From contig NZ_CAKUAT010000011.1 of the NCBI RefSeq assembly GCF_934636665.1, forward strand, positions 30,991-94,990: a stretch of DNA of 64,000 bases, given 5' to 3'. Positions 44,001 through 55,714 of the stretch are shown here, in pieces (the first letter of the stretch is position 1; the number at the start of each line of letters is the position of its first letter). The notes beneath the pieces are model-generated. The model was not told where the DNA came from. It saw only the letters and a list, made by a program, of their open reading frames with translations, and searched no databases. The stretch comes from an uncultured Senegalimassilia sp. GTDB lineage: Bacteria; Actinomycetota; Coriobacteriia; Coriobacteriales; Eggerthellaceae. Both the position numbers and the translations under genes were made by a program.

Positions 44001-44883
44001 CGTGTGGGTCGAGATGAACGCATTCGACGGATGCGCGGGCTTGACCTCGGTCGATATCGCGGCGGGAAACCTTTTCGTCGACCAGGAGGCGTTCGCCAAC
44101 TGCCCCGGTATCACCGCCGCCAAACTGGTCGCGCACAACGAAGAGGCCACTGACAAGGCGCGGTACAACCGCATCGGCGTAAATGTGTTTGCCGGCAACG
44201 AAGCGATTATCGATATCACCCTCGGCGAGCGCGTGGCGTCCTTGGACCTGTACGGCCCGGGCGTCGGATACACGTTCACCGGCTTTGAAGGGGAGGAGGG
44301 CAGGATCCGCCTCCATATGCCCGACGACGGCCAGGTCCAGCGCGCATACCTGGACGCATGGACATACCGGTTCGCGGGATACACCGATTACGACAGCATG
44401 TTCTTCCAAGTCGAAAACGAGCTGTTCGACTGGGACATCTTCACGGCGCCGACCGAGACGCAGGTGCGCAAGGAGATGGCCGCACGCCTGCTTGAGCCTG
44501 AAAACCGCCTGCGCGCGATGATGGGGCTGCCCACGGTCGACGCATCCACCGTGGTGGTCGTCGACGAGGCCGTGGACACGAAAGCCCCCGTCGCACCGCC
44601 GACAAGCGAGCCGGATGCCGCCGCGAACGCAAAATCCGCCGGCGAAGCAGGGCGAATCGCCGATTCCGCCGGTATTAACGGGTATGATGGGATTTGGCAC
44701 CCCGCTGACAAATCCGGCGGGGCCGACGCCGCAGGCGCCGACTTCGCTGATGATGGCGGCGACGGCTCGAGCGACGACGCGGGCAGCGGCCCCGCCGCCC
44801 GCCCGGCCATCGAGGCCACGGAAGCTCGCCCAACCGATACGGAACCTTCGACCAGCGCCGAAACCACGCCGGCCGAGCACTAG
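41020..44883 (+). CDS. Leucine-rich-repeat (BspA-like) surface protein
   Basis: 1287-aa protein with an N-terminal hydrophobic signal or anchor segment (about 11-35). A Pro/Gln/Gly-rich linker (SPQPSPQPSPQPTPDEP) ends near residue 187. A large domain with LRR_5-type repeats follows: ISDYAFAGDLDLKWVTLDE, EIGKNAFQNCSNL, VGANALAGCRNL and IDRNAFKNSGL, with the conserved pattern N-A-F-x-x-C/N. The C-terminal 100 residues are Ala/Asp/Pro-rich and disordered. No LPXTG motif and no C-terminal helix are visible. BspA-like repeats bind host matrix proteins or other ligands. AGAAGGG precedes the ATG. It lies 13 bases after the transglutaminase-like gene, so it is a candidate client of the MoxR/DUF58 machinery. 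Confidence 0.88.
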   Translation: MADRRTPHSKKNLATAAASIAVVAAFGAGAAALAQGGASFDPSSFTSAYSPAPTDGAKGYQASETKTDAQANRQQDDAEKQDEQHTALDAFSDLPLEGGTGTTAYNATGEGSQTVAVANGQASDTDGGAVIGTPTAAGPVIGQGTDNGDGGATGNGNGQGGQSGQTESPQPSPQPSPQPTPDEPAKDSYDYLPRDPAPIKEAPNGGTGGDFAHIYNGGKDSSLISDDDITISGDASKVYDGQKLDAWTLFCSIDAYWLDFETWSFIYFGCAKDDFDAYPYFRINSWKNQITGEKNPAICPGPDSPLTVNVSYRVSTDEPWRNRDVTLTPQRSCVFVTGLPDASGNRPVLFSHTDDARKLCLLTATTQEALMDSAGYVDAEGYLDALLLGWKEGDSDIPSMFELTPGRHVIIPGDIAPLDPGFLVRFQSYSLDDDGRVIDSPTGPYSAARLQTLIDVDGSVVETSGEGDGITESLEVPEGVQAIDGKMNDDGTRHGFVWSLTELSLPSSIMYVNVDAGIQVRGAYRVAEDNPVYAATADGILTSKDGSAYLGIPTDVRDLDVPAGITRVEVPKANHLDAVHVHAAKDGSLPDIEIGNLDGCTLIIDDGIFDEFLTENGDAIENAWTVEVAKASDPEKHLTLSGGVVFSEDEIVRVLDLGNETVFTQLSHIVKTGALAGNGSIETLVLMNAYSGEPLVLEDGCLADSSVSTIVCNSEQEAAYVNSRLAAAGAPDAEVVVMDVSQEGFIYFTDGDGWTTLLYDSWWVESFDGTLTSENGGKIKVNEISDYAFAGDLDLKWVTLDESVTEIGKNAFQNCSNLQGLFIGTSDTIDVGANALAGCRNLGFVASRAKNASFATDENPGGTGCTWYCPSDAESGYDSRFVNIEGVNDLVALPQKDGSLILYGYLEDDEDGAPSLALGAGTSLQGTVVLPSSVTEIFGGAVVGGQTLPGAFEGTGGEWTLDWEKLTNLQYIDRNAFKNSGLQGSVMIDQPDAYVWVEMNAFDGCAGLTSVDIAAGNLFVDQEAFANCPGITAAKLVAHNEEATDKARYNRIGVNVFAGNEAIIDITLGERVASLDLYGPGVGYTFTGFEGEEGRIRLHMPDDGQVQRAYLDAWTYRFAGYTDYDSMFFQVENELFDWDIFTAPTETQVRKEMAARLLEPENRLRAMMGLPTVDASTVVVVDEAVDTKAPVAPPTSEPDAAANAKSAGEAGRIADSAGINGYDGIWHPADKSGGADAAGADFADDGGDGSSDDAGSGPAARPAIEATEARPTDTEPSTSAETTPAEH

Positions 44884-44895
44884 GAGGAATCCAGT

Positions 44896-46464
44896 ATGCA
44901 CATGCGCACCAACCGCCACGCCGCAGGCGTCACCCAGGAAGACGGCGCAACCGACAACCGCCGCAGCCGCCGCGCGCACCGCGCCCGCCCCCGAAAAGCC
45001 GCGCTGGCCGCATTCGCCCTTACCGGCGTGCTTGCCGCTGCGCTATCCACCGGCTGCGCCGGCGATAGCGGGAAGACCGCCGTCAAGCTGGACCCGAGCA
45101 ACCCCACCACCATCACCGTATGGGATTACTACAACGGCGCCCAGCAGGCATCCTTCGACAGCCTGGTGTCCGAGTTCAACTCCACCGTGGGCAAGGAGAA
45201 GGGCATCTACGTGAAAAGCAAGACCCAAGGGTCGGTCGCCGAGTTGGAGAAGGCTATCTCGAACTCGTCGGCAGGCGAGGTCGGCGCCGACCAGATGCCC
45301 AACGTGTTCTCCTCCTACGCCGACACGGCCTACAACGTGCAACAACAGGGCAAGCTCGTCGATCTGACGGACTACTTCACCTCCGACGAGCTGTCCAACT
45401 ATGTGCCCGACTACCTTGACGAGGGACGCTTCGACGGCAACGATTCCCTGTACCTGCTGCCGGTGGCGAAGTCCACCGAGGTGACCATGCTCGACGAAAC
45501 CGACTGGGAGCCCTTCGCCCAGGCAACCGGCGCAACCGTCGATGACCTGGCAACGCAAGAGGGCATCGCGGCCACCGCCAAGCGCTACTACGAGTACACC
45601 GATGCGCTGACGCCCGACGTCCCCGATGACGGCAAGGCGTTCTACGGCCGCGACTCCCTGTCCAACTACTTCATCATCGGCATGAGGCAGATGGGCGTCG
45701 ATCTGCTCGCGCCCAACGCCGACGGCAAAACCGCGGTCAACGCCGACAAGGAAAAGGTCCGCCGCCTGTGGGACAACTACTACATACCCTTCGTCAGCGG
45801 ATATTTCGACGCCAAGGGCAAGTTCCGCTCCGACGACATGAAGACGGGCGACATCATCTGCTACACGGGCTCCACCGCATCGGCGGCGTACTTCCCCGAC
45901 CAGGTGGTCGACGACAACGGAACGCACGAGATCGGCTATCAGATCATCATGCCGCCAACCTTCGAGGGAGGCAACGCCGTGGCTCCTCAGCAAGGCGCCG
46001 GCATGGCGGTGGCGAAGTCGGACGAGCAACACGAATACGCTTCCTGCGAGTTTCTGAAGTGGTTCACCGAGAAGCAGAACAACCTGCGCTTCGCGACGGC
46101 GGCGTCGTATCTTCCCGTGCGAACTGATGCAAACAGCGTCGAAGAGCTTGATAACGCGATTCAGAACGAGAACCTCTCCGTAAACCCCAAGACCCGCGAC
46201 TGCATCGCCATGGCCATGGACTCCTTCGACGACGTGGAGCTGTACTCGCTTAAGAGCTTCGACAACGCTTATGCCGCGCGCAAGGTGCTCGACCATTCGC
46301 TCGACGATAAGGCGACCGCCGACAAAGCGGCTGTTCAGACAGCAATAGCCGCCGGCCAATCGCGCACCGAGGCGCTTGAGCCGTACGTGGGCGATGCCGC
46401 GTTCGAGCAATGGTACGCCTCCTTCTGCCAGCAGCTCCAAGCCGCAGCCGAGGGCACGGAGTAG
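44896..46464 (+). CDS. Orphan extracellular solute-binding lipoprotein (carbohydrate-type ABC binding protein fold)
   Basis: 522-aa lipoprotein. A long basic N-region is followed by a hydrophobic segment and a lipobox ending ALSTGC (Cys 54). The binding fold begins with TITVWDYYNGAQQ, typical of family 1 (sugar-type) extracellular solute-binding proteins. No permease or ATPase gene is adjacent; the flanking genes are an LRR protein and a membrane histidine kinase, 6 bases away. It therefore probably delivers a ligand to the kinase sensor, as in periplasmic-binding-protein-dependent sensors. AGGAGG precedes the ATG. Confidence 0.88.
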   Translation: MHMRTNRHAAGVTQEDGATDNRRSRRAHRARPRKAALAAFALTGVLAAALSTGCAGDSGKTAVKLDPSNPTTITVWDYYNGAQQASFDSLVSEFNSTVGKEKGIYVKSKTQGSVAELEKAISNSSAGEVGADQMPNVFSSYADTAYNVQQQGKLVDLTDYFTSDELSNYVPDYLDEGRFDGNDSLYLLPVAKSTEVTMLDETDWEPFAQATGATVDDLATQEGIAATAKRYYEYTDALTPDVPDDGKAFYGRDSLSNYFIIGMRQMGVDLLAPNADGKTAVNADKEKVRRLWDNYYIPFVSGYFDAKGKFRSDDMKTGDIICYTGSTASAAYFPDQVVDDNGTHEIGYQIIMPPTFEGGNAVAPQQGAGMAVAKSDEQHEYASCEFLKWFTEKQNNLRFATAASYLPVRTDANSVEELDNAIQNENLSVNPKTRDCIAMAMDSFDDVELYSLKSFDNAYAARKVLDHSLDDKATADKAAVQTAIAAGQSRTEALEPYVGDAAFEQWYASFCQQLQAAAEGTE

Positions 46465-46470
46465 CAAGAA

Positions 46471-50664
<4,194 letters not shown>

Positions 50665-50866
50665 GGGCGCCTGCGGCTTGCGCGCATCGCGCCGCGAGCC
50701 CCTGCCTTTGCTAGCGCTGCGCACTGCACGCGGGTTGCAAACGATTGTTGCACCCCACGGCTTACGCGCCGCGAGCCCTCCGCCTTCACTAGCACTGCGC
50801 TTTACAGCTTGCCGCAGCGCTCGAGCCGCGCGCAGCAACTGCCGACGGTACACTCTGACCATGTCT

Positions 50867-50903
50867 GCGTGAGTCGATTCACTTACTCCGAATCGACTCA
50901 CGC
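50867..50903. promoter_or_regulatory. 14-bp perfect inverted repeat GCGTGAGTCGATTC
   Basis: Arms of 14 bases with a 9-base spacer, downstream of the membrane kinase gene. It is not followed by a T tract, so it may be an operator or RNA-processing site. The 50665-50993 gap also holds two imperfect 36-base direct repeats (about 50690 and 50768, core GCGCCGCGAGCCC) and no gene. Confidence 0.5.
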
Positions 50904-50941
50904 GCATCATCGCTCGCATTGCTTGCACGTCCTATAACGCA

Positions 50942-50974
50942 CGAGGAGCCGCTCATCAGCGGCTCCTCGTTTAC
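50942..50974 (+). terminator. Terminator-like hairpin between the kinase operon and gatB
   Basis: CGAGGAGCCGCT / AGCGGCTCCTCG with a 4-base loop, followed by TTTACG. It probably ends transcription from the plus strand and may act in both directions because gatB converges on it. Confidence 0.72.
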
Positions 50975-50993
50975 GTTTGCGATTGCGTTAACG

Positions 50994-52571
50994 CTATTCT
51001 GCCAGCTTCTTCGCCAGTAACTGGTTGATGATCTTCGGATTGCCCTGGCCGCGCATCTCCTTCATGCACTGGCCCACGAAGAACCCGATGACCTTCGTGT
51101 TGCCTTCCTTATAGCGAGCAACCTCGTCGGGGTTCGCCGCGATGATGGCATCCACAACGGCCTCGATGGCGCCGGTGTCCGACACCTGCTTCATGCCACG
51201 CTCCTCGACGATGACCGAGGGGTCCTTATCCTCATCCATGATGGCGGAGAACACCTGCTTGGCCTGCTTGGACGAGATGGCGTCCTCGGCGAGCAGCTTC
51301 ACCAGCTCCACCGCGCGGGCGGGCGTGAGCGGGCTTTGCGCAAGGTCGGCATCCTCGCTGGCGTTGAACCATGCGGTGACGTCGTTGATGGCCAGGTTGG
51401 CAACGGGCTTCGCCAACCTGGCGGCATCCTTGCCCGCAACCTCCATGCACGCTTCGAAGAAGTCTGCCGTGGCGCGGTGGTCGACCAGATGGCGAGCATC
51501 GTACGCGGACAGGCCGAACTCCTCGGCGAAGCGGGCGGCCTTCTGGTCGGGCAGCTCGGGCAGCTTGGCACGCACGCCTTCGATGAACTCATCGGAGAGG
51601 TCATAGGGCGCCAAGTCGGGCTCGGGGAACAGGCGGTAGTCGTCAGCGGTTTCCTTCACGCGCATGACGATGGTGTGTTTCATGGTGGGGTCCCAATGGC
51701 GGGTTTCCTGGTAGATTTGACCGCCCTCTTCCAGAACCTCGGCCTGACGGCAAATCTCGTAAGCCAAACCATCATGCAGGTTCTTGAAGGAGTTCATGTT
51801 CTTCAGCTCGGTCTTCACGCCCAGCTTCGTGGAGCCGCGGCGACGCAGGCTGACGTTGCCGTCGCAGCGCATGGAGCCTTCCTCCATGGAGCAGTCGGAG
51901 ATGCCGATGGCCAGATAAATCTGACGTAGCTTCTGCATGAACAGGCGCGCCTCCTCGGGCGTGCGCAGATCGGGCTCGGTGACCAACTCGATGAGCGGCG
52001 TGCCGGCGCGGTTGTAGTCAACCAGCGAGTGCGTAGCGCCCGCGATACGGCCCTCATCGCCGCCGATGTGGATCATCTTGCCGGCGTCTTCCTCCATATG
52101 GATGCGCGTGATGCCCACGTGGGCCGTGTAGCCGGAATCGGTGACGGTGACGTTCTCGCACGTCTCGCCCGGCTTCAAGCCGGCGATATCGCCGCGTTCC
52201 TTGGCTGCCGGACCGTCGACATCCAAATCGAGATGTCCTCGCATGCAGAACGCCACCGGACCCTGCGTGGTCTGGAAGTTCTTAGCCATGTCGGGATACA
52301 TGTAGTTCTTACGGTAGAACATGCTGTGCTTCTCGATATCGCAGTTCGTGGCCAGGCCGGCAAGCACGATGGACTCGATAGCAGCCTTGTTCGGCACAGG
52401 CAGAGCACCCGGAAGACCCAGGCACACCGGGCAGGTGTGCGTGTTCGGATCGGCGCCGAACTCAAGCTTGCAGCCGCAGAACATCTTCGTGTTCAACGTG
52501 GTCAGCTCGGCGTGGATCTCCAAGCCGATGACCGCCTCCCAATCCTTGAGGACTTCTTCGAGCTTACGCAT
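50994..52571 (-). CDS. gatB: Aspartyl/glutamyl-tRNA amidotransferase subunit B
   Basis: 525-aa subunit that activates and transamidates Asp/Glu on mischarged tRNAAsn or tRNAGln. The N-terminal VIGLEIHAELTT, the zinc-binding CGC...HTCPVCLGLPGALP cluster and the catalytic-domain ITRIHMEEDAGK are visible, followed by the helical C-terminal tail with YqeY-like repeats. Its start overlaps the gatA stop (TAATG), so translation is coupled in the gatC-gatA-gatB operon. Confidence 0.97.
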   Translation of the reverse strand: MRKLEEVLKDWEAVIGLEIHAELTTLNTKMFCGCKLEFGADPNTHTCPVCLGLPGALPVPNKAAIESIVLAGLATNCDIEKHSMFYRKNYMYPDMAKNFQTTQGPVAFCMRGHLDLDVDGPAAKERGDIAGLKPGETCENVTVTDSGYTAHVGITRIHMEEDAGKMIHIGGDEGRIAGATHSLVDYNRAGTPLIELVTEPDLRTPEEARLFMQKLRQIYLAIGISDCSMEEGSMRCDGNVSLRRRGSTKLGVKTELKNMNSFKNLHDGLAYEICRQAEVLEEGGQIYQETRHWDPTMKHTIVMRVKETADDYRLFPEPDLAPYDLSDEFIEGVRAKLPELPDQKAARFAEEFGLSAYDARHLVDHRATADFFEACMEVAGKDAARLAKPVANLAINDVTAWFNASEDADLAQSPLTPARAVELVKLLAEDAISSKQAKQVFSAIMDEDKDPSVIVEERGMKQVSDTGAIEAVVDAIIAANPDEVARYKEGNTKVIGFFVGQCMKEMRGQGNPKIINQLLAKKLAE

Positions 52572-54058
52572 TACTCAATCACCTTCCCGTCGGCGAAGTT
52601 CGGGGCCACGGGGGCCTTGCCGTAGGCGGCCTCAAGCGCCATGGCGGCGCGGAACATGTTCTCGTCCTTGAACTGCGGGGCGATAAGCTGCACGCCCACG
52701 GGCATGCCGCTTTGCGCACCCAAGCCGCACGGCACGCTCATGCCGCCGTTGCCGGCAATGTTGATGGAGATGGTGAACACGTCGGACAGGTACATGGTTG
52801 CCGGATCGGCGATCTCGCCGAACTTGAACGCCGTAGCCGGGGCCGTGGGCGCCAAGATGACGTCGCACTGCTCGTAGGCGTTGCGGTAGTCCTGCGTGAT
52901 GAGCGTGCGGACCTGCTGGGCCGGATAGTAGTACTGCTCGTACACGCCGGCGGAAAGCAGGTAGCTGCCCAGCATGATGCGGCGCTTCGCCTCTTCGCCG
53001 AAACCATGGGCGCGGCTTGCCTCGTACTGGCTGCCCAAGTCCTTGTGGCCTTCCTCGCAGTAGCCGTAGCGCACGCTGTCGAAGCGGGCCAGGTTGGAGA
53101 ACGCCTCGCACGGGCCCAGCACGTAGTAAGCGCTGATGGCGGCGTCAATATGCGGCAGGTCGACCTCGACGATGGTGGCGCCGGCGGCCTCGAGCTTGGC
53201 AGCGGCCTCGGACACGCGCTCCGAGACCTCGAAGGACAGGCCCTTGGCGTCCATGAAGCTGCGAACCACGCCGATGCGCATGCCCGCAACGTCCTGTTGG
53301 CATGCAGCGCGGAAACCGGCCTTCACGTCCTGCGACGTGCAGTCCAGGGGGTCATGGCCGCACAGGGCGTCCATCGCGGCAGCGGCGTCCTCGACGCTGC
53401 GGGCGAACGGGCCGACCTGGTCGAGCGAGCTGCCGAAGGCCACGACGCCGTAACGGCTGACCGTGCCGTACGTGGGCTTCACGCCCACGATGCCGCAGAA
53501 GCTGGCGGGCTGGCGGATGGAGCCGCCCGTGTCGGAGCCCAGCGTGACGCACGCCATGCCCGCGGCGACCGCCGCCGCAGAGCCGCCCGAGCTGCCGCCC
53601 GGAACACGACCCAGATCCCACGGGTTGCGCGTGGGGCCGAACGCGGAGGACTCGGTGGTGGAACCGAACGCGAACTCGTCCATGTTCAGCTTGCCCAGCG
53701 GCAGACCGCCGGCGTCGATGATGCGCTGCACGCACGTTGCGGTGTACGGGGACACGTAGTTTTCCAGCATGCGGGAGGAGCAGGTGGTGTGCGTGCCCGT
53801 CATGTTCATGTTGTCCTTGAACGCCACCGGCACGCCGGCCAGCGGGCCGAGCGTATCGAACGTGCCGTCGGCGATGGCCTGGTCCACGCGCTGCGCGGCG
53901 GCCATGGCAGCCTCGGAGGTGACCTCCAGGAACGCATGCACCTGAGAATCGGCCTGCGCGATGCGGTCGAGGCTTGCCTGCGCAACCTCGCAGGCGGTGA
54001 ACTGCTTGGATGCCAGACCCTCGCGGATCTGCGCGATGCCCATATCGGAGATGGCCAT
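52571..54058 (-). CDS. gatA: Aspartyl/glutamyl-tRNA amidotransferase subunit A
   Basis: 495-aa amidase subunit that releases ammonia from glutamine for transamidation. The Ser-cisSer-Lys amidase signature is complete: AFKDNMN (Lys) and the GRVPGGSSGGSAAAVAAG/SDTGGSIRQPASFCG region. The start overlaps the gatC stop by one base (TAATG). Confidence 0.97.
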   Translation of the reverse strand: MAISDMGIAQIREGLASKQFTACEVAQASLDRIAQADSQVHAFLEVTSEAAMAAAQRVDQAIADGTFDTLGPLAGVPVAFKDNMNMTGTHTTCSSRMLENYVSPYTATCVQRIIDAGGLPLGKLNMDEFAFGSTTESSAFGPTRNPWDLGRVPGGSSGGSAAAVAAGMACVTLGSDTGGSIRQPASFCGIVGVKPTYGTVSRYGVVAFGSSLDQVGPFARSVEDAAAAMDALCGHDPLDCTSQDVKAGFRAACQQDVAGMRIGVVRSFMDAKGLSFEVSERVSEAAAKLEAAGATIVEVDLPHIDAAISAYYVLGPCEAFSNLARFDSVRYGYCEEGHKDLGSQYEASRAHGFGEEAKRRIMLGSYLLSAGVYEQYYYPAQQVRTLITQDYRNAYEQCDVILAPTAPATAFKFGEIADPATMYLSDVFTISINIAGNGGMSVPCGLGAQSGMPVGVQLIAPQFKDENMFRAAMALEAAYGKAPVAPNFADGKVIE

Positions 54059-54369
54059 TACGCATCGCCCCCTTCGCCCAGGATGGACGGAATCAGGAAG
54101 CTGCCGTCCTGCTGCTTCGGCGCGTTCTCAAGCGCAACCTGCTGCGTGAACGACTCGGTTTCCACATCCTCGCGCATGACGTTGGACAGGCTTCCGATGG
54201 GATGGAACGTAGGCTCCACGCCCTCGAGGTCCAGCTGCTTGATGGACTGCAGCGTTTCGATGATGTTGTTCAGATCGACCGTCATCTCGGAGAGCTCCTC
54301 CCCGGAAAGGCCGATGCGCGCGTATTCCGCGATGCCGCGGACCTCGCGCTCGGTAAGGTATTGGGTCAT
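54058..54369 (-). CDS. gatC: Aspartyl/glutamyl-tRNA amidotransferase subunit C
   Basis: 103-aa small subunit that stabilises GatA-GatB. Typical features are the N-terminal LTEREVRGIAEYARIGLS, then VDLNNIIETLQSIKQLDLEGVEP and the LREDxxx-type region REDVETES. The ATG at 54369 follows GAAAGGAAAG. It is the first gene of gatCAB. Confidence 0.95.
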   Translation of the reverse strand: MTQYLTEREVRGIAEYARIGLSGEELSEMTVDLNNIIETLQSIKQLDLEGVEPTFHPIGSLSNVMREDVETESFTQQVALENAPKQQDGSFLIPSILGEGGDA

Positions 54370-54468
54370 TGGTTTCTTTCCTTTCGATTCCAACGCACGT
54401 GTTAGCGGCTACGCTGCAAAGCGACAACTACCCCGCATCCGATCGACGCCGATGCAGTAGCAGCACCC

Positions 54469-54577
54469 GCGGGCACACCCGGGGAAGCCACCGCAATCGC
54501 GACACTTGCGGACACGCCCGGGGAAGCCGACACGATGGCGACGCCCGCGGACACGCCGGGAAAGCCGGCGCAACCCA
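54469..54577. repeat. 39-bp tandem repeat, almost three copies, upstream of gatC
   Basis: Units start at 54469, 54508 and 54547 (GCGGGCACACCCGGGGAAGCC, GCGGACACGCCCGGGGAAGCC, GCGGACACGCCGGGAAAGCC). The 54370-54711 gap otherwise shows only a possible minus-strand -10 (TATCAT near 54620). I see no gene. Confidence 0.7.
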
Positions 54578-54711
54578 GCTCCACGCACGCTGAAAGCGGT
54601 TAGACCGTTAACTTGGCTATGATAGCAAACAAGCCCGCCCATCAGGCCGCGAACCCTCAGGCGACAGCGATTCGATAGACACGGAACCCAGCCCCATCGC
54701 GACGCTGACCG

Positions 54712-55020
54712 CTACGCAATACCAGCGAGCTTCAAATCTTCATCTACCAGATGGCGAAGATATTCCGACCGTTTCATCCCAAGCTGCGCTGCGCGGATGT
54801 CTATGAGCAGGATTTTATTCACCGGCTCTTTAAACCCCACCTGCTTCATTTCCTCATCGAACATAAGAGGGCGGCCGGGACCATAACCCGGCGCATACAC
54901 AACAGGACCGCTGGGCTCGCCGTGGAAAACGCCCGCCGTTGCATCAGCTTCCATCTTGTCGAGTTGTTCAGGAGTGTATCCGAACCGCTTTTCAACTTCT
55001 TCAGCAGTTAACACCGTCAT
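54712..55020 (-). CDS. Ribbon-helix-helix-like antitoxin candidate
   Basis: 102-aa protein. The C-terminal KILLIDIRAAQLGMKRSEYLRHLVDEDLKLAGI has the beta-strand plus two-helix pattern of ribbon-helix-helix antitoxins. The N-terminal half is acidic and includes PLMFDEEMKQVGFKEP. It overlaps the preceding gene by 4 bases (ATGA), the usual coupling of toxin-antitoxin pairs. Confidence 0.65.
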   Translation of the reverse strand: MTVLTAEEVEKRFGYTPEQLDKMEADATAGVFHGEPSGPVVYAPGYGPGRPLMFDEEMKQVGFKEPVNKILLIDIRAAQLGMKRSEYLRHLVDEDLKLAGIA

Positions 55021-55283
55021 CGCTTCCTCCTTACAAGCCCCAGTTCCTTTAAGACCTTTTCAGTAGGCGGCTTCATCGCATGATAGACAAGGACACCTTG
55101 CCATTTCAGCGAGGCAACCAATTCGATGGCCTCGCCCTTTGCCGAAAGGCCGATTGCGACGATCGTTTCCTCGCATGGTGCCGTTCTGAGTCTCATGGCC
55201 ACGATGCTGTTCCATGCTTGCAAGATCTCATCGCTTGTGACGCCATGCTTGAAAGCATGCACATCTATCTGTACGTCATCCAT
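55017..55283 (-). CDS. Small toxin candidate, weakly BrnT-like
   Basis: 88-aa protein. The segments HAFKHGVTSDEI, EETIVAIGLSAKG and MKPPTEKVLKELG follow the order of the KHGV, ERxxxIG and RKA regions of BrnT-family RNase toxins, but the match is weak. The ATG at 55283 follows GAGGAATTA. A toxin-first, RHH-antitoxin-second pair is the brnT-brnA order. The function remains a proposal. Confidence 0.5.
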   Translation of the reverse strand: MDDVQIDVHAFKHGVTSDEILQAWNSIVAMRLRTAPCEETIVAIGLSAKGEAIELVASLKWQGVLVYHAMKPPTEKVLKELGLVRRKR

Positions 55284-55302
55284 TAATTCCTCGAATTTCG
55301 TA

Positions 55303-55344
55303 CAACGATATTTTAGCATGCCTTATCTGCGAAAACTATCGTTG
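55303..55344. promoter_or_regulatory. Promoter and inverted repeat upstream of the toxin candidate
   Basis: CAACGATA (55303-55310) and TATCGTTG (55337-55344) flank an AT-rich stretch with a minus-strand TAAAAT -10. The layout suits an autoregulated toxin-antitoxin promoter. The rest of the 55284-55714 gap holds no gene, only the moeA terminator. Confidence 0.45.
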
Positions 55345-55590
55345 CATTCCGTGGTTTCGAGGATCTTGCAGAAGAGGAAAGGGCACCCCGGAGACGGATG
55401 CCGGCCACGACATTCCCGCAGGCCCAACGCCCGAAGGGAAAGCATCTGCACTGGCTCATGTGATGCAAGGATTCTAGCACACGCACAGATGTTCGTGCAA
55501 GTCGAAAACCGAACATATTTTCGCTAATTTAGGCACAAGCAAACGCGCGATGGCAAGACGGCCGAGCAGCCGTTCTTCGCACGCATATGC

Positions 55591-55628
55591 AAAAGGCCGC
55601 ATCGCCTTCGAAACGGCGATGCGGCCTT
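55591..55628 (-). terminator. Terminator of the MoeA-like gene
   Basis: Fourteen-bp perfect stem AAGGCCGCATCGCC / GGCGATGCGGCCTT with an 8-base loop. On the minus strand it is followed by TTTTGC. Confidence 0.88.
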
Positions 55629-55714
55629 AGCAGCTGCGGGAAGCCCGCGAGCTCATCAAACGACGTCGCAGACGTCGCCCCCAGGCGGGCGCAGCGAATT
55701 CCGAACAGGTCGAG

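Noticed and set aside
54469..54577. 39-bp repeats as a CRISPR array
   Set aside because: The units are contiguous without spacers, there are fewer than three copies and no cas genes are near.
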